Source: Hemileia vastatrix
Lineage: Eukaryota; Basidiomycota; Pucciniomycetes; Pucciniales; Zaghouaniaceae
DNA length: 64,000 nucleotides
Assembly (NCBI GenBank): GCA_030280995.1
Contig: JASXTE010000010.1
Span: 20,043,823-20,107,822 of the forward strand
Direction of reading: 5' to 3'
The notes beneath the pieces are model-generated. The model saw only the letters and a list, made by a program, of their open reading frames with translations. It had not been told where the DNA came from and did no database searches. The translations under genes and the position numbers were made by a program. This document shows, piece by piece, positions 33,633 to 45,387 of the stretch. Numbering within the stretch: position 1 is the first letter of the stretch; each line of letters opens with the position of its first letter.

Positions 33633-35986
33633 TGAGGGCTGATCACCCTAGTGCTACAACCTCTCCCTGAGATGAGGAAATCCCACGTTGTAGTAGTTCA
33701 GCTCCCTTGGAGATATACCAAGTGGATTTTCAACTTTCTCTTTTTAATGTTTCTCTTCTCTGCAATTATTCATCAAGTTTTTTATCAAGTCTCTGTTCTC
33801 TCTCAAGATTCTTAATTATTTTTAATTCAAGCTCAAAGAAGAAGATTGGTTATATATCTTTATTGAAAGATATGCGGAAAAGTTTTGGGGCGGTGAGATT
33901 GGGGTCTAAAAGTAAGTCCTCCCAATTGTGCACCGCTAGGGTTTCTTCTACACCTTTCAAAAACATTACCTGGGCCACACCTGTGAGCATTGGGGAAACC
34001 CCTGTTTATTTTTGTAGGACAGATGAAAACTCAAGAAAAGAAGATAAAAATTTCAAGATAATTCAAGAAAATCAAGAAAAAAATCTGAAGATAATGAAGA
34101 AAGAAGATGCAAAATATTTTTGTGAAGATCGTCAAGATCTATTTTTGGGCCTCCAGCATGAGGTTAAACTGCAGAAAATTTTGAAGAGAGAAGATCATCA
34201 AGATCAATTTTTGTCCCTCCAGCATGAGAATAAACTGCATAATTTTAGAAGATGTGATTCAGAAGATGAATCAAGATTTGAAGAATTGGAAGTTGGAAGT
34301 GAGGATGAAGATGAGGATTCTGATTCTGAAGAGTTTGACAAAGATGTTCCAGTGGTTAGGGCCAGCACAAAGGGTGCTGAGGATTTTTCTCTCCTCCCCC
34401 ATTAGGCTCAACTGGATGATTGTTCTGACCTCCCCCAAGAGGCTAAACTGGCTGGATCTGATCTTGATTCTGGTGATCAGGATGTTTTTGTTGATGAAGA
34501 TGGAGTTGTTGTTTGGGACAGCTCAAAATTGGAAAAGGGTGTTTTTGTTAGTGAACTGGATTCTCACAAGGTTCAGTGGAAAGAGAAGGACGTGCCAAAA
34601 TTTAAGGATTGGTGTCCTGGTTGGGCTGCTCAATCGGCTCATGTTCACACTGGTGATTTTGATGACAGAGTTGTACCCTTGGATGTTGTTTTGTTGGATT
34701 TTGAAGATGAGACCTGTGGTCAATCCGAGTTTAATTTTATTTTGGTGGAATATCTGTTGACCTTGGAGAGGCCAGATAGTTGTGATGATGATACTTGGTT
34801 GGCAATCAAGAAGAAGAGTCCTGGATTTTATGTGTCAGGAAGGCGCTTGATGAGAAGAAGACATCCTAATCCTCAAGTGGTGGTGACTCAGAAGAAGGGT
34901 CAAGAATTGGTTTTGAGGTCTTTGCATGAAGACCTTGGTCATAGAGGCTTTGGGGAGACTTATAGAAGAGTAGCAGACAGATTTTGGTGGCCAGGTATGA
35001 AGTTGGCTGTGCAGGGTTGGGTTCAATCTTGTGAAGAATGTCAAAGAATAAGTCACTTGAAACCTAAAGAGGTGGGCCGTGCTACTGGTGAATCAACTAT
35101 TTTTGGAAGAGTCAGTCTGGATGCTGTCCATATTAAAGAGGGCAGGTATAAATACTTGATTGTTGCTAGGGATGATTTGTCTGGTTAGGTTGAGGCAGTG
35201 CCTCTGGTTAATTTGACTGCCAAGAATGTGGCAGAGTTTTTGAAGAAGGAGTGGATTTATAGGTATGGGTTGATGAAGTTGGTGACTGTTGATGGTGGGC
35301 CAGAGTTTGGTGCCGAATTTAAAGAAGCTGTGGCTAGTGTTGGTTCTAGGGTTAGAGTGGCTACACCGTATTATCCTGAAGCTGAAGGCATGGTTGAAAG
35401 AGGCCATCAAGTTATCAAGAATGCTTTGGTGAAGATGTGTGGAGATAGTGCTGAAAAGTGGAGGCATTATTTACCCTTAGTTTTATTTACGGATAGGGTC
35501 ACTGTGAAGAGGACAACTGGCTATTCTCCTTATGAGTTAATGTTTGGTCAAAAAGCCGTTCTACCAGTGGACTTGGAAGCTTTCTCTTATCTTTCAATTG
35601 ATTGGGATGACGTGCACTCAACAGAAGATTTGCTCTGTGCCAGGATGCAACAGTTGGAATGTAGAGAGGAATGTCAAGAGAAGGCATACTCTAGAATGAT
35701 GAAGATTAGGAATCAATCAGTCAGGTACTGGGACAAGAAGTTGGCTCATAGACTCAGGAATCCCTTGAAACCTGGTTGTTTGGTTTTGGTGTATAATAGA
35801 AGTTTGGAGAGCCAGTGGGGCAAAATGTTTGCTGACAGATGGAATGGACCTTACAGAGTCAGGTCTCAGGCGTCTGGAGGTTCTTTTGTTTTGGAAGAGT
35901 TGGATGGTGCAGTCTTGAAAAAGAGGGTGGCTGCAGACCAAGTGAAGAGGTTTTATCCCAGAGGCACTAGGCATGAAGAAGATTGA
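33627..35986 (+). pseudogene. RE1 truncated Pol with integrase, no RT or RNase H
   Basis: Pol is in the -1 frame. Its start (ADHPSATTSP..LEIYQVD) matches the RE2 pol N-terminus. Near 34250-34300 the sequence jumps to DSDSEEFDKDVP..STKGAEDF, which in RE2 follows RNase H, so all RT and RNase H motifs are deleted. The integrase is present: HHCC zinc finger (SLHEDLGH..CEECQ, about 34920-35045), catalytic SLDAVH, VDGGPEF and PEAEGMVERGHQ, then WNGPY of the C-terminal domain and no chromodomain. In-frame stops are TGA 33668, TAG 34403 and TAG 35186 (where relatives have Trp). The element must depend on another element's RT. Confidence 0.85.
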
Positions 35987-37195
35987 CTCCGCAATGAGGA
36001 TAAACTACGGACCATTCTTTAATTTTGGTTTTTTTTTTGTGGTGATGGTATGCATCTGTTTGTTGGAAACTTTTGTTAGAAGGTACCCATGGGTGGGGCT
36101 TCTAGATTTGATCTTGGCAAGTGTAGGGGTGACTGATGGGCTGGCTGCTCTATCAACAGTTACCCCAGATTGTCTGTTTCCAACCCTTTTTCTTAATTTG
36201 GTTGAACCCTAGTATTGGTTTATTTTCACAGGTTTTAGTCCTCTATGACTTTAAACTGGAATTTACTTTGGTTTTCAAGTGCCGGATTCTTCACTCTTAT
36301 TGGTTTTGGTTTTTTGTGTTGAATGTTGTGTTTTTGTTAGAAGGTACCCAGGGGGGGCTTCTAGATTTTATTTTGGCAAGTGTGGGGGTAACTGATGAGC
36401 TGGCTGCTCTGTAGAACAGTTACCCCAGAATGTCTATCTCAAGTCTTTTGTTTTTCCTAGTTGAATTCTAGTTCTGTTGTTTATTATTCAGGTTTTAAGT
36501 CCGCTATGACTTTAAACTGGTTTGGGACTGGTTTCTTTATCTTTGGTTCTTCAGATTGGTGGTGGATCACTGGTGGTCTCCCGTCATTTTTACTTATTGG
36601 AGGGAGCCCACCCAGTGATCATTTCTATGGACCGGACTTTCCCTTATTGGACCATCTATGGAGCTGGACTTTCTTTGATTTTCGCAGTTATGTTTTTGCT
36701 AGATAGCAGTTTTAGATTATTTTCTTTTTTCTCTTTTTTTCTTTTAATTATTTTAAGGGGGTTGTTTAAAATTATAAAATCAAAAATATAGGGTGTTACC
36801 ACATCAGGGTCACCTGGATGAGGGCAAGCATTGGTGGGGAAAGGCTCATCAATTGGCCGGGCAATGCTATTTTATTTTTATTTATTATTTATTTCATGTG
36901 TTTTTGTGTTTCATTATTTTTTATTATTTTCTGAATTTGTAAATTTTGAATTTTGTTTTCTGATTAATCATTTAAAAGATTTAATTGTGTATCCACATCA
37001 AGGTGCACTTGGATGTGGGTAAGGTATCAGGGGATCAGCTCATCAATTGGCTGGGGGATACCATTTGTATTATATTTTATATTTTATTTCATTTCATTTA
37101 TTTTATTTCATTTCATTTTAATTATTAATTTTTTATTTTAGGATATCAATAGATTGTAAAAAAAAAAAAAAAAAAAGTTTCTGAAATTTTTTTTA
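35987..37195 (+). other. RE1 structured noncoding region downstream of pol
   Basis: Contains stem-loop repeats at 35987, 36237 and 36498, two 41-42-nt GGGGTAACTG hairpins (36126-36166, 36385-36426), an inverted repeat GATCACTGG..CCAGTGATC (36565-36620), two CCACATC/GATGTGG hairpins (36799-36822, 36993-37018), and AT-rich and poly-A sequence (37157-37175). Open frames here show no protein-family signal. The same modules recur in RE2 and RE3. Confidence 0.75.
36126..36426 (+). repeat. Two conserved GGGG(U)AAYUG hairpins in RE1
   Basis: 36126-36166 (stem GGGGTGACTG/CAGTTACCCC) and 36385-36426 (stem GGGGTAACTG/CAGTTACCCC) share the loop ATGGGCTGGCTGCTCTAT with one or two changes. Other copies are at 39221-39261, 50227-50267 and 63683-63723. 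Confidence 0.85.
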
Positions 37196-38777
37196 TTATT
37201 TGTTTAATATTATTTTTATGTTTCTAATCTTTTGCAGGAGCTCATTGTCTGGATGATGAAGCTCCTGGAGGCTGGTCTGGATTGTGATGAAGTTTTTGTT
37301 TTTTGTTGGGATTGTGGGAAGCACTGTGTTCTTTGAAGTGCATCCTGCTGGAGAGATTATAGGGATTGGATTAGAGGGAAGTTCAGAGGAGGAGGAGGAA
37401 GAGGCAGGAATGGAGTGCTGGAGGGTGTGTTTAATGATCCTACACATTTTCCAGTGGTCGTCCAGTAGGCGCTTTCTCAGGGATTTCTCAAAGTCATTCA
37501 AGGGTCCATGGAGGGCAAAGGCTTTTAGCATATTGGAACACATGGTGCTTAGGTGTTTCTTCATGTCTCCATAATCCAGGGTCAAAGAAGTTTCAAGAGT
37601 TTGGCCAACTCCAATAATAGATTCAGGAGGAGGGGTGCCAACTAGACAAGAAGAATTGGATCAGTAATTATTTTTGTTGAAGAAATGGAATAATTAATTT
37701 GGTACTTACAGATTGGTAGCTCATCAAATCTGTAAGCAGCTGGGATGTGGATCTCTGACGATTTTGTTATGGTCATAGTGGGTGGATCAACTAGGGAAAG
37801 ATATGGATTCTCATGGTCTTCCTCTGAAGGATCCTGAGAAGGTGAACTGGGATGCTGATGTTCCTGGGGCCTAGTTGGAGCAGTGGGATTGTTGTTGTTT
37901 TTGTGGTTGTTATTTCTGTTGGATTCAGCTGGAGGAGGTGCTTGTGATGGAGTACCAGGGTTGTTAAAGGATGGAGCAGGAGAGGGGGATTTGGAAGCAG
38001 ACTGCTCTCTTCTGGATGGAGAATTTGAAGAGATGGAACTGTCAGAAGAGTAGTTGGCTGAAAGAGGAGAGGTGTAGTTTCTTTGTCTTAGTTGGGGACG
38101 AAGTTGTTGTTGTGGAGCAGTGTGTGGTGTTCTGGTTTCTTCTTGGGGTTCTCTGGCAGTTCTCTTAGAAATCTGGGAAATTTTGGTGTTTTTGGATTTT
38201 GGAAGGGTGGATTGCATTGCTCTGGGAGCAGTAGGAGGTAGTTGGGTGGAGTTGTTATTGTTGTCTGGATGAATTTGGCTATTTTCTGGCCGTTTTTGGA
38301 AGTTTTGGCCCTGATTTTCACAGTTTGGTGAGGCGGGCGGGCCGCCTGGACGCGGTCTAGAAGCCTAGGGGTTGATTTTGAAGCTTTTGGAGCTAATTTA
38401 GCAGTGATAAAAGCAGTTTCTTGAGAAGCTAAGGATGGTCTTTTTGGAAGAGTGCGGGAAGCTGAGCTTCTGGATCTTCTGGAAGGAGCTGAAGATGGAG
38501 AGGAAGAGGATGAACCAAGTTCTGGAGACCTGGTAGGGGATCTGGAGATGTACTTGTGAGAAGGAGAAGGCAGAGGAATAGGATAGTGGGCATCTCTGTC
38601 ACATTTCTTTTTTTTGGAATAGCAAGAGTGACAAGCCCTGTTGTAGAGTTTGGCTTCTGGATTTGGAAGAGTGAATGTGTAAGGTCTGCACATGTGGATG
38701 CACTGTTTGCAGGCATAGTCCCTTGGAGCAGTGAAGCAAGGAAGAGTAGAGGAGTCAACAGCAGGGGATCCAGACAT
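37196..38777 (-). pseudogene. RE1 antisense accessory ORF A
   Basis: Spliced minus-strand gene, exons 38777-37710 and 37641-37196. The N-terminus has cysteines ACKQCIHMC and, after about 17 residues, NRACHSCYSKKKKC: two three-cysteine clusters with the basic one second. A long Ser/Pro/Asn-rich linker contains TAPRAMQSTLP, matching TAPRAMLQPS in the RE2 copy, but reached by a frameshift near 38200. The last exon carries a helical block (MLKAFALHGPLNDFEKSLRKRLLDDHWKM). It could be a DNA-binding-like protein; function is unknown. It is antisense to gag-pol and lies between pol and the 3' LTR, as in RE2. Confidence 0.7.
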
Positions 38778-38924
38778 GATTTGTGGTATGAAAGGTGAGG
38801 AAAAGGATAAGAGAAGATTTTGTCAGTTATGAGTAGAAGATGAAGTGAAGGTGGACGCTCCGTGGGTCTAGCTGTGTGTGTATTGCATGAAATTGGCTGG
38901 GTCAGATTCATGCAAGATTCTGAC

Positions 38925-39415
38925 AGTCCTCTATGACTCTAAACTGGAAATTTTATCAGTCCATCAAGACTTTAAACTGAAATCTGGTTTCTGTTAGTCC
39001 TCCAAGACTTTAAACTGGCTGGTTTCAAGATTTTGTCAAGAAGTAGTCCGTCAAGACTTTAAACTGAACACTGTGTTAGTCCCCCAAGACTTTAAACTGA
39101 GTGTTGTAAGTCCCCCAAGACTATAAAATGATGGAAAAGTTTTTGTTGTTGGAGTTGTTTTGAAAGATTGGTGGAGGGTGTCCACAGGGGGAGCCTCCGA
39201 ATTCAGCAAAGGCAAGTTTGGGGGTAATTGATGGGCTGGCACCTCTATTCACAATTACCCCAGAATTTTAGTTTTTTCTCTGTGTCTTAATGTGGTTGAT
39301 CTCTGGTTCTGGGCTTATGATTTAGGTTTTTGAGTCCCCCAAGACTTTAAACTGAGGGTTTTTGAGTCCCCCAAGACTATAAAATGAGGATGGTCCCCCA
39401 AGACTTAAAACTGAG
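38925..39415 (+). repeat. Cluster of nine stem-loop repeats (RE1)
   Basis: Nine copies of AGTC-six bases-GACT-wTAAACTG, at about 38925, 38958, 38996, 39045, 39078, 39109, 39333, 39365 and 39393. They lie between the two antisense ORFs, the same place as the cluster in RE2. A GGGGTAATTG hairpin (39221-39261) sits in the middle. Confidence 0.9.
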
Positions 39416-39474
39416 GGTTGTTTGTGGTTACATCCTATAGAGGGTGTGATCAATTTTTCTTTTCTGAATCAAAC

Positions 39475-40145
39475 TCAAGTACTAGTGGAATTACAGAGGG
39501 AATCAAGAGATGAAATGAAGTGTTCAGAATTAGCCTTGAACTGGTGAATGAGGTGTCTTCTGTTCTCAATGTCCTGTGGATCTCTAGCAGGAGTGGATTG
39601 GAAATAGTGAAGCAGAAGTTGTTTCTGTTGAGATGTGTGTTGTTGTAACTTGGCCTTGATAGTGGGCAAGTGCGTTGGTGTTGGTGGTGCAATGGATCCT
39701 ACATTGTTATCATCACTATCAGAAGAGGAAGGAACTGAGAAGTTATCAGTTTTAAAGTTGAAGGAAGGAATGAATGTTCTTTACCATCAGATGGACCAGG
39801 GATGGGGGAACTAGTTGTTTTATGGGTTGTGGCACTCTTCTGGGAAGGGTGGAGCTTTTTGATTAATCTGGGTATCAGGATGGATGGCCTAGATCTTTTG
39901 GTGCTGGCAGAAGAAGGACCAGGTTGAGGCGGAGGTGAATCTGTTGTGGAAGAAAGTGGACCAGGTCTGTGGCAGGTCTTCTTTCTGGAGTGGCAGACAT
40001 TGCAGGACGTTCTGTATGGATGAACAGGTGGTGTTATGGCGCAGATTAAATTATTGTTGATGCAGTATTGGCAGGGGCCCATTTCAGAGGCAGATTTGGA
40101 AAGGAGGTTAAACATGGTGGTTGGATGAAGAAAGAATGCGGACAT
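39475..40145 (-). CDS. RE1 antisense accessory ORF B
   Basis: Two exons, 40145-39785 and 39698-39475, joining in phase (intron 39784-39699). It begins MSAFFLHP, or possibly at the downstream MFNLLSK, only about 19 bp from the LTR, so the LTR may promote it. Cysteines run GPCQYCINNNLIC then TSCNVCHSRKKTC, each C-x2-C-x6-C. A Pro/Ser linker follows, then a helical C-terminus (LLHYFQSTPARDPQDIENRRHLIHQF). The RE2 counterpart is at 46628-47307. No known family recognised; the cysteine spacing recalls a Zn2Cys6 binuclear cluster with its halves swapped. Confidence 0.75.
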
Positions 40146-40163
40146 TTTCAATTGGAGGGAGGA

Positions 40164-41256
40164 TGTGGTCTTCCAACATTGGCAGGGGCCTTTGTTGTGT
40201 GATTTGGCCCTGTTTGTGCATGTCTTAATTGACATCTGTTAAGGAATTTGGTATTTTTCTGGTTTTATTCCGTGGATATTGTGTCTGCGGGTATGTGGGT
40301 ACTATCATTGGATAGCCCTGGGTTTTCTCTATATTTTATGTCTTGAAGACATTTTTCATATTCTGAGTTTTAAGGGGTCATTTCCTCATTTTTCATTTAT
40401 AAAAGATTGCTGTTTAATTTTGTTTTTCGTGTTTTACGGGCTAACCTTAATTCTTAGGGTTAAGTGCTTAGTACCATTTGATAGAGCTAATTTTTATCTA
40501 TATTTCATGTCTCAATGTTGTTATAGTGAAATTCCGTGTTTTAAAGGTTTTAGTAGTTGTAGCTAATTTTTCTAAGTAGATTAGTGGTTTTTATTGGTTT
40601 TCTGGCTTCAGGGAGGCCGGGCCGCTTCAGGCGGCATCTCCGACGTCGGGCGGCCCGCCCGCCTCTGTTTTAGGAGGTTGGGGAGCGCTCCAGGAGGGCT
40701 TTTTATGCAATCTGGCAGGTACAGGCGCCAGATTGGTGGGTGCGCATGGGCTCTTAGTAAGTGGTCTGTGTGTACATAGTGAATAAGACAGTTTGGGGCA
40801 ACCTTAATCATCATACAACCATCCGGAGGTGATCTCATTGTTCCTCACTCAGTTTTCACTGTTTTCTGGCCACAATTGGCTGTGTTTGTTGCAAGTAAGT
40901 TCTTCATTTAACTTAACTTTGGCAACTGTTTTCTCTGTTATAGTCTTGCAAGCTATAGCAAGTATTATTGCTGTCTCTGGTGCGGATTTGCAGCCTACAT
41001 CAAGTATCTTTGCTGTCTCTGGTGTGGACTTTGTTCTACATTTCAGTTCTTTGGTCTGGTAGTCTATCTGGGGACTACTTTCTTGGCTCATCAAGCAGTC
41101 AAGTGTGTTAAAAAGGGGCTTTAACAAAACAGGAACCAACTTACTTTAGCAAGTAAATCTCACTCTATTTTTCTAAAGGGACAGGGGATCTTCTCTCTGA
41201 TTTTTCTCCAACTCCCTTGGTCAAGGCCTATAGTTAGTACTATAGGATTGTCTACA
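40164..41256 (+). repeat. RE1 3' LTR
   Basis: 1093 bp. It follows the purine tract AATTGGAGGGAGGA (40150-40163) and is followed by target duplication ACGG (41257-41260). Confidence 0.93.
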
Positions 41257-42156
41257 ACGGGTCATATGATTTTTCACAGCCACAAAATTAAATTTAATGA
41301 AAGTAAAGAGGCTCAAGAAACTTTGGGAATTTTCCCCAAATTTTTACTATTTTCTCTTTTTTTTAATGATTCTTAAAGATTTATTAAATGATTTACGTTT
41401 TACAAAAATTACTTAACTTTGATGATTTTTATAGGGTGAATAGAGCTGCGCAGACTACGAAAAATAGTAGGAATGTTAAAAAGAGGTAGCTCTATCATGT
41501 ATTATTTTTCTAGATTTTATATTATAGATTTAAGGTTTTAGATTGAGTCCAGAGGTCCGGAAAAGCTCCGGGCGAGCTCTGGCTGCGCTTCAGAGGGAAA
41601 AAGGGCATGTGACTTATTATTATGCATATAAGGCTGTAAACTAGAAATTATTCAGGGGGGAGAACTCAAGAATATAAAATATTATAACAACCATTATTCA
41701 TATTTTTTTTCTTTTGTCAACAAAATAATTAATCATTTATAATACCCTTATAAAATAACAATTTTACATAACACTTTAAATATTTTACTCAACAACTCTT
41801 AAACATTAACATATAGGTTATCATTAGAAAGTTCTTAACTCCAGGGACTCATTTATAGTATTGTTTTTCAAAAATTATCAAAATCTAAAAACATAAAAAC
41901 TTCATTCTTTTAAAATATTGTTTCTGGTGTAACTTTATTGTTGCATTTCAGTTGTTTTGCACAGAAGAACCGCTCAATCATCCTAACAAATTTTAATTAG
42001 ACAGGGTTTCATTCTTTATTATTATCAAGTAGACTTTTAAGCTTATTGAACTAAAAAAAAACTTACACATTCATTAGAAGGACAGGGTTTTCTCTGATTA
42101 TCCAACCCCATTAGATTCTGCTTACAGCAAGGCAACTGTAAGATTCTACCTACATA
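41257..42156 (+). repeat. RE3 5' LTR (remainder after RE1 insertion)
   Basis: Matches the RE2 LTR in sense orientation: GAGCTGCGCAG near 41445, a CCGG-rich block near 41550-41590, and TTACAGCAAGGC-ACTGTAAG near the end, finishing CATA. Primer-binding-like TGGCGCCCAAC starts at 42159. The first part of the LTR is displaced upstream of RE1. Confidence 0.8.
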
Positions 42157-42327
42157 TTTGGCGCCCAACATAGGGTTTGATTTCTTTAGCTTTTAAAAGA
42201 ACTTACTTGATACTTGGACTTTTAGCCTGAAAGAGGCTTGTTTTCCGAAACTCTTATCAATTTATTTATCTTAGCCTGCAAGAGGCTCACTTATTGGAAT
42301 GCTTTATCTTTAATCTAATCTATTAAG

Positions 42328-45300
42328 ATGTCTTCTGCTTCTGGATCTGGTGTGTCTCTTCCTATGACACTGTCAGTTAAGATTGTTTCTTGTGATGGGC
42401 CCAAGTTTAATGGGGAAGAATTTAAATGGTTTTTGAGCAGATATGAGGCTTCTTCTTTGTTGCATGGAGCTACTAACCTGGATATGGTAAAGCAGATCAG
42501 GTTTTTTATTGTTGACAGAGAGGTGGAAAAGGAGGTCATTTCTATGGAGGGTTATAAAAGGTTTGATTGGATAAGGTTGTCAAAAGAGATGGTTGATAGA
42601 TTGGGTGTCAGGTATACTATGGTGGATCTCAAGAAGATTTTCAGTGATTGGCAAGCTAAAGGTGGTGTTTCTAATATGGTGGACTTCAAAAAGTTATGTG
42701 GACAGTTTGATGAAGTGGTGAAATATCTGATTTTGGTGGAGAAATTGGGCCATGAAAATCAGGCCAAGGATCTATTCTGGTCTTCTTTTAGTAGGGATAT
42801 TAGGATGAATGTGTTAAAAGAACTGTCTAGGAAAAATTTGATGAAGGATCTGCCTAATGGTGGACAGAAACTGCTGGTGTGGTCTTCCAACATTGGCAGG
42901 GGCCTTTGTTGTGTGATTTGGCGCTGTTTCTGCATGTCTTAACTGACATCTGTTAAGGAATTGGGTATTTTTCTGGTTTTATTCCGTGGATATTGGGTCT
43001 GCGGGTATGTGGGTACTATCATTGGATAGCCCCGGTTTTTCTCTATATTATATGTCTTGTAGACATTTTCCATATTCTAAGTTTTAAGGGGTCATTTCCT
43101 CATTTTTCATTTATAAAAGATAGCTGTTTAATTTTGTTTTTTGTGTTTTATGGGCTAACCTTAAGTCTTAGAGTTAAGTGCTTAGTATCACTGGATGGGG
43201 CTAATTTTTCTCTATATTTCATGTCTCAATGTTGTTATAGTGAAATTCTGTGTTTTAAAGGTTTTAGTAGTTGTAGCTAATTTTTCTAAGTAGATTAGTT
43301 GTTTTTATTGGTTTTCTGGCTTCAAGGAGGCCGGGCCGCCTGCCCGCCTCTGTTTTAGAAGGTTGGGGAGCGCTTCTGGAGGGTTTTTATTCAATTTGGC
43401 GGGTACAGGCACCAGATTTGTGGGTGTGCATGGGCTCTTAGATAGTGGTCTGTGTGTACATAGTGAATAAGACAGTTTGGGGCAACCTTAATTATCACAC
43501 AACCATCCGGAGGTGATATCATTGTTCCTCACTCAGTTTTCACTGTTTTTTGGCCACAATTGGCTGTGTTTGTTGCAAGGTTAGTTCTTCATTTAAAACA
43601 ACTTTGGCAACAGGTTCTCTGGCATAGTCTTGCAAGCTATATTAAGTATTATTGCTGTCTCTGCTGTGGATTTGCAGCCTACATCAAGTATCTTTGCTGT
43701 CTCTGGTGTGGACATTGGTCTACATTTCAGTTCTTTGGTCTGGTAGTCTGTCTGGTGACTACTTTCTTGGCTCATCAAGCAGTCAAGTGTGTTGAAAAAG
43801 GGGCTTTAGCAAACAGGAACCAACTTACTTTAGCAAGTAAATATCACTCTATTTTTCTAAAGGGACAGGGGATTTTCTCTCTGGTTTTTCTCCAACTCCC
43901 TTGGTCAAGGCCTATAGCTAGTACTATAGGATTGTCTACACCGGCTTTGGAGATCATCAAGGAGAATATTCAAGGTTACTTAAAACTCATGGCACTGGAA
44001 AAATATCAAGAATCTTGTACTCAATATGTTAGCAAGGTTAGTAAAGTATTGGCTGAAAATAACGATATCATGATTCAAGCCCAAGAAGACAAGAAGGCTC
44101 AGATGGGACAGCCTGTTGCTAAAGTTGAGGGAAATGTAGACAACAAGATGGTCAATCACTTGGCCGATTTAACTAAACAATTAAAGATATTTGTTCAAGA
44201 GACTCAAAAAGCCAATAGAGCACCTGTGGCTTCAACTTCAACTTCTTCTTCTTACCAATCTAGAGGTTATGAGAGGAGGAATTATGAATTTAATGGCAAT
44301 GGTAATGGTGGTAGTAATGGCAATGGAAATGTTAATGGTAATGGTGGATATGGAGAGTCCAGGGTGTGCTCTTATTGTAACAGGAGGGGACACAAGGCTG
44401 GACAATTTTATTTTTTGGATAGGGACTTTGATGCTGGTAGAGTAAAATTTGATGGAAAAGTTTTTAAATTCCCTGATGGATCTTTCATCAATCCCAGTGA
44501 AGGTCAAACTCCCTTAGATTTGGTTAGGAGAAATATGTATTTGGGGAAAAGAACCAGGTTTGAAGAGTTACCTGGTGATGATGAAGAAAAGGATAAAGGT
44601 GGTAAAGATGATGATGGTAAAGATGTGGAAAAGATAGATAAAGGAAAAGGTAAAGAGGTCAATAAGGCCACATTCTCAACTTCATTTGGTGGTTTGGAGT
44701 TAACCTCTGTAGTTAGGGCATAAGAAAGTTGTAATGCGGGTGAATACAATGTCAATGCTTCTGGAAGAGCAGCTGCTACTAAAGCTAGGAGTAGCATACA
44801 GAGCCAATAAAGGGCTTAACCGGGCAAGGCAGAAATTAAAAAGTTGGAAAAGAAACCTTACTCTAAGGACAAAATTTATAATATGCAGAAGGGGATGGCT
44901 GATATGGGCCCCCCTTGTTTTAGAAAGTTAGATTTAAATGGTGAGCCTGTGCCTGTGGACAAAGATTTGGATTCTGAAGAGGATGTACCTTTGGAATCTC
45001 TCCCCAGTCCAGGTTTTAGTGGTCCTTCTCCTATGGAAGGGGTAAGGAGAGCCATTGATGGATCTGAATTAGTGAAAGTAGACAGTGATGGAGCTAGGCT
45101 TATTAATAGTGAATATGGTAATGTGGGTCCCCAAGAGGTGCCCAGGGCCAAGGTAACAAAATCTATGGCTCAATATGAGAGGCAAATTGTTGCTGGACAA
45201 GAGAATTCAATGGAAAAGGTTTTAGGAAGATTAAATCAACTTCAAATTCCTTCATCCTTAGGCAAATTATTAACAATTAGTCCAGCCCTTGCAGAAAAGC

Positions 45301-45387
45301 AGAAGAAGCATCTGACAAGGAGAAGAGTGTCCACAGGAGAGGTGGAATATATATGTGAAAATGCAGAGAAGTTTGGTGAGGAGGCGG
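42328..45387 (+). pseudogene. RE3 gag, split by solo LTR and cut by RE2
   Basis: Gag homologous to RE1 and RE2. It starts MSSASGSGVSLP at 42328, is interrupted at 42877 by a 1063-bp solo LTR and resumes at 43941. The knuckle near 44366 reads CSYCNRRGHKAGQF, so the last Cys is lost. Stops near 44720 and in 44750-44830 break the frame; it reopens at about 44844 (SKDKIYNMQKGMADMG). It ends in EKFGEEA at 45387, where RE2 inserted. Continuation is at 58669. Confidence 0.88.
42878..43940 (+). mobile_element. Solo LTR of the RE1 family
   Basis: 1063 bp, similar to the RE1 LTRs, TGTGG..TACA, inserted in RE3 gag. Flanks are CTGG (42874-42877) and CCGG (43941-43944). The intact gag of RE2 has CCGG here, so the duplication was CCGG and the left copy has since changed C to T. 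No internal sequence remains, as expected of LTR-LTR recombination. Confidence 0.9.

Larger units (their letters stand above)
30070..41256 (+). mobile_element. RE1, Ty3/Gypsy retroelement lacking RT and RNase H
   Basis: 11,187 bp with two 1093-bp LTRs (30070-31162, 40164-41256), TG..CA ends and a 4-bp target duplication ACGG (30066-30069, 41257-41260). Primer-binding-like TGGTGCCCAAAG lies at 31167 and a purine tract at 40150-40163. Gag-protease, a truncated pol and integrase are on the plus strand, and two spliced accessory ORFs are on the minus strand. The LTRs differ at roughly 30 positions by eye, mostly transitions, so insertion was fairly recent. It sits inside the 5' LTR of RE3. Confidence 0.92.

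Noticed and set aside
37196..40145. Ordinary Zn2Cys6 transcription factors
   Set aside because: The basic CxxCxxxKKxKC half comes second rather than first, and the proteins recur only inside retroelements.
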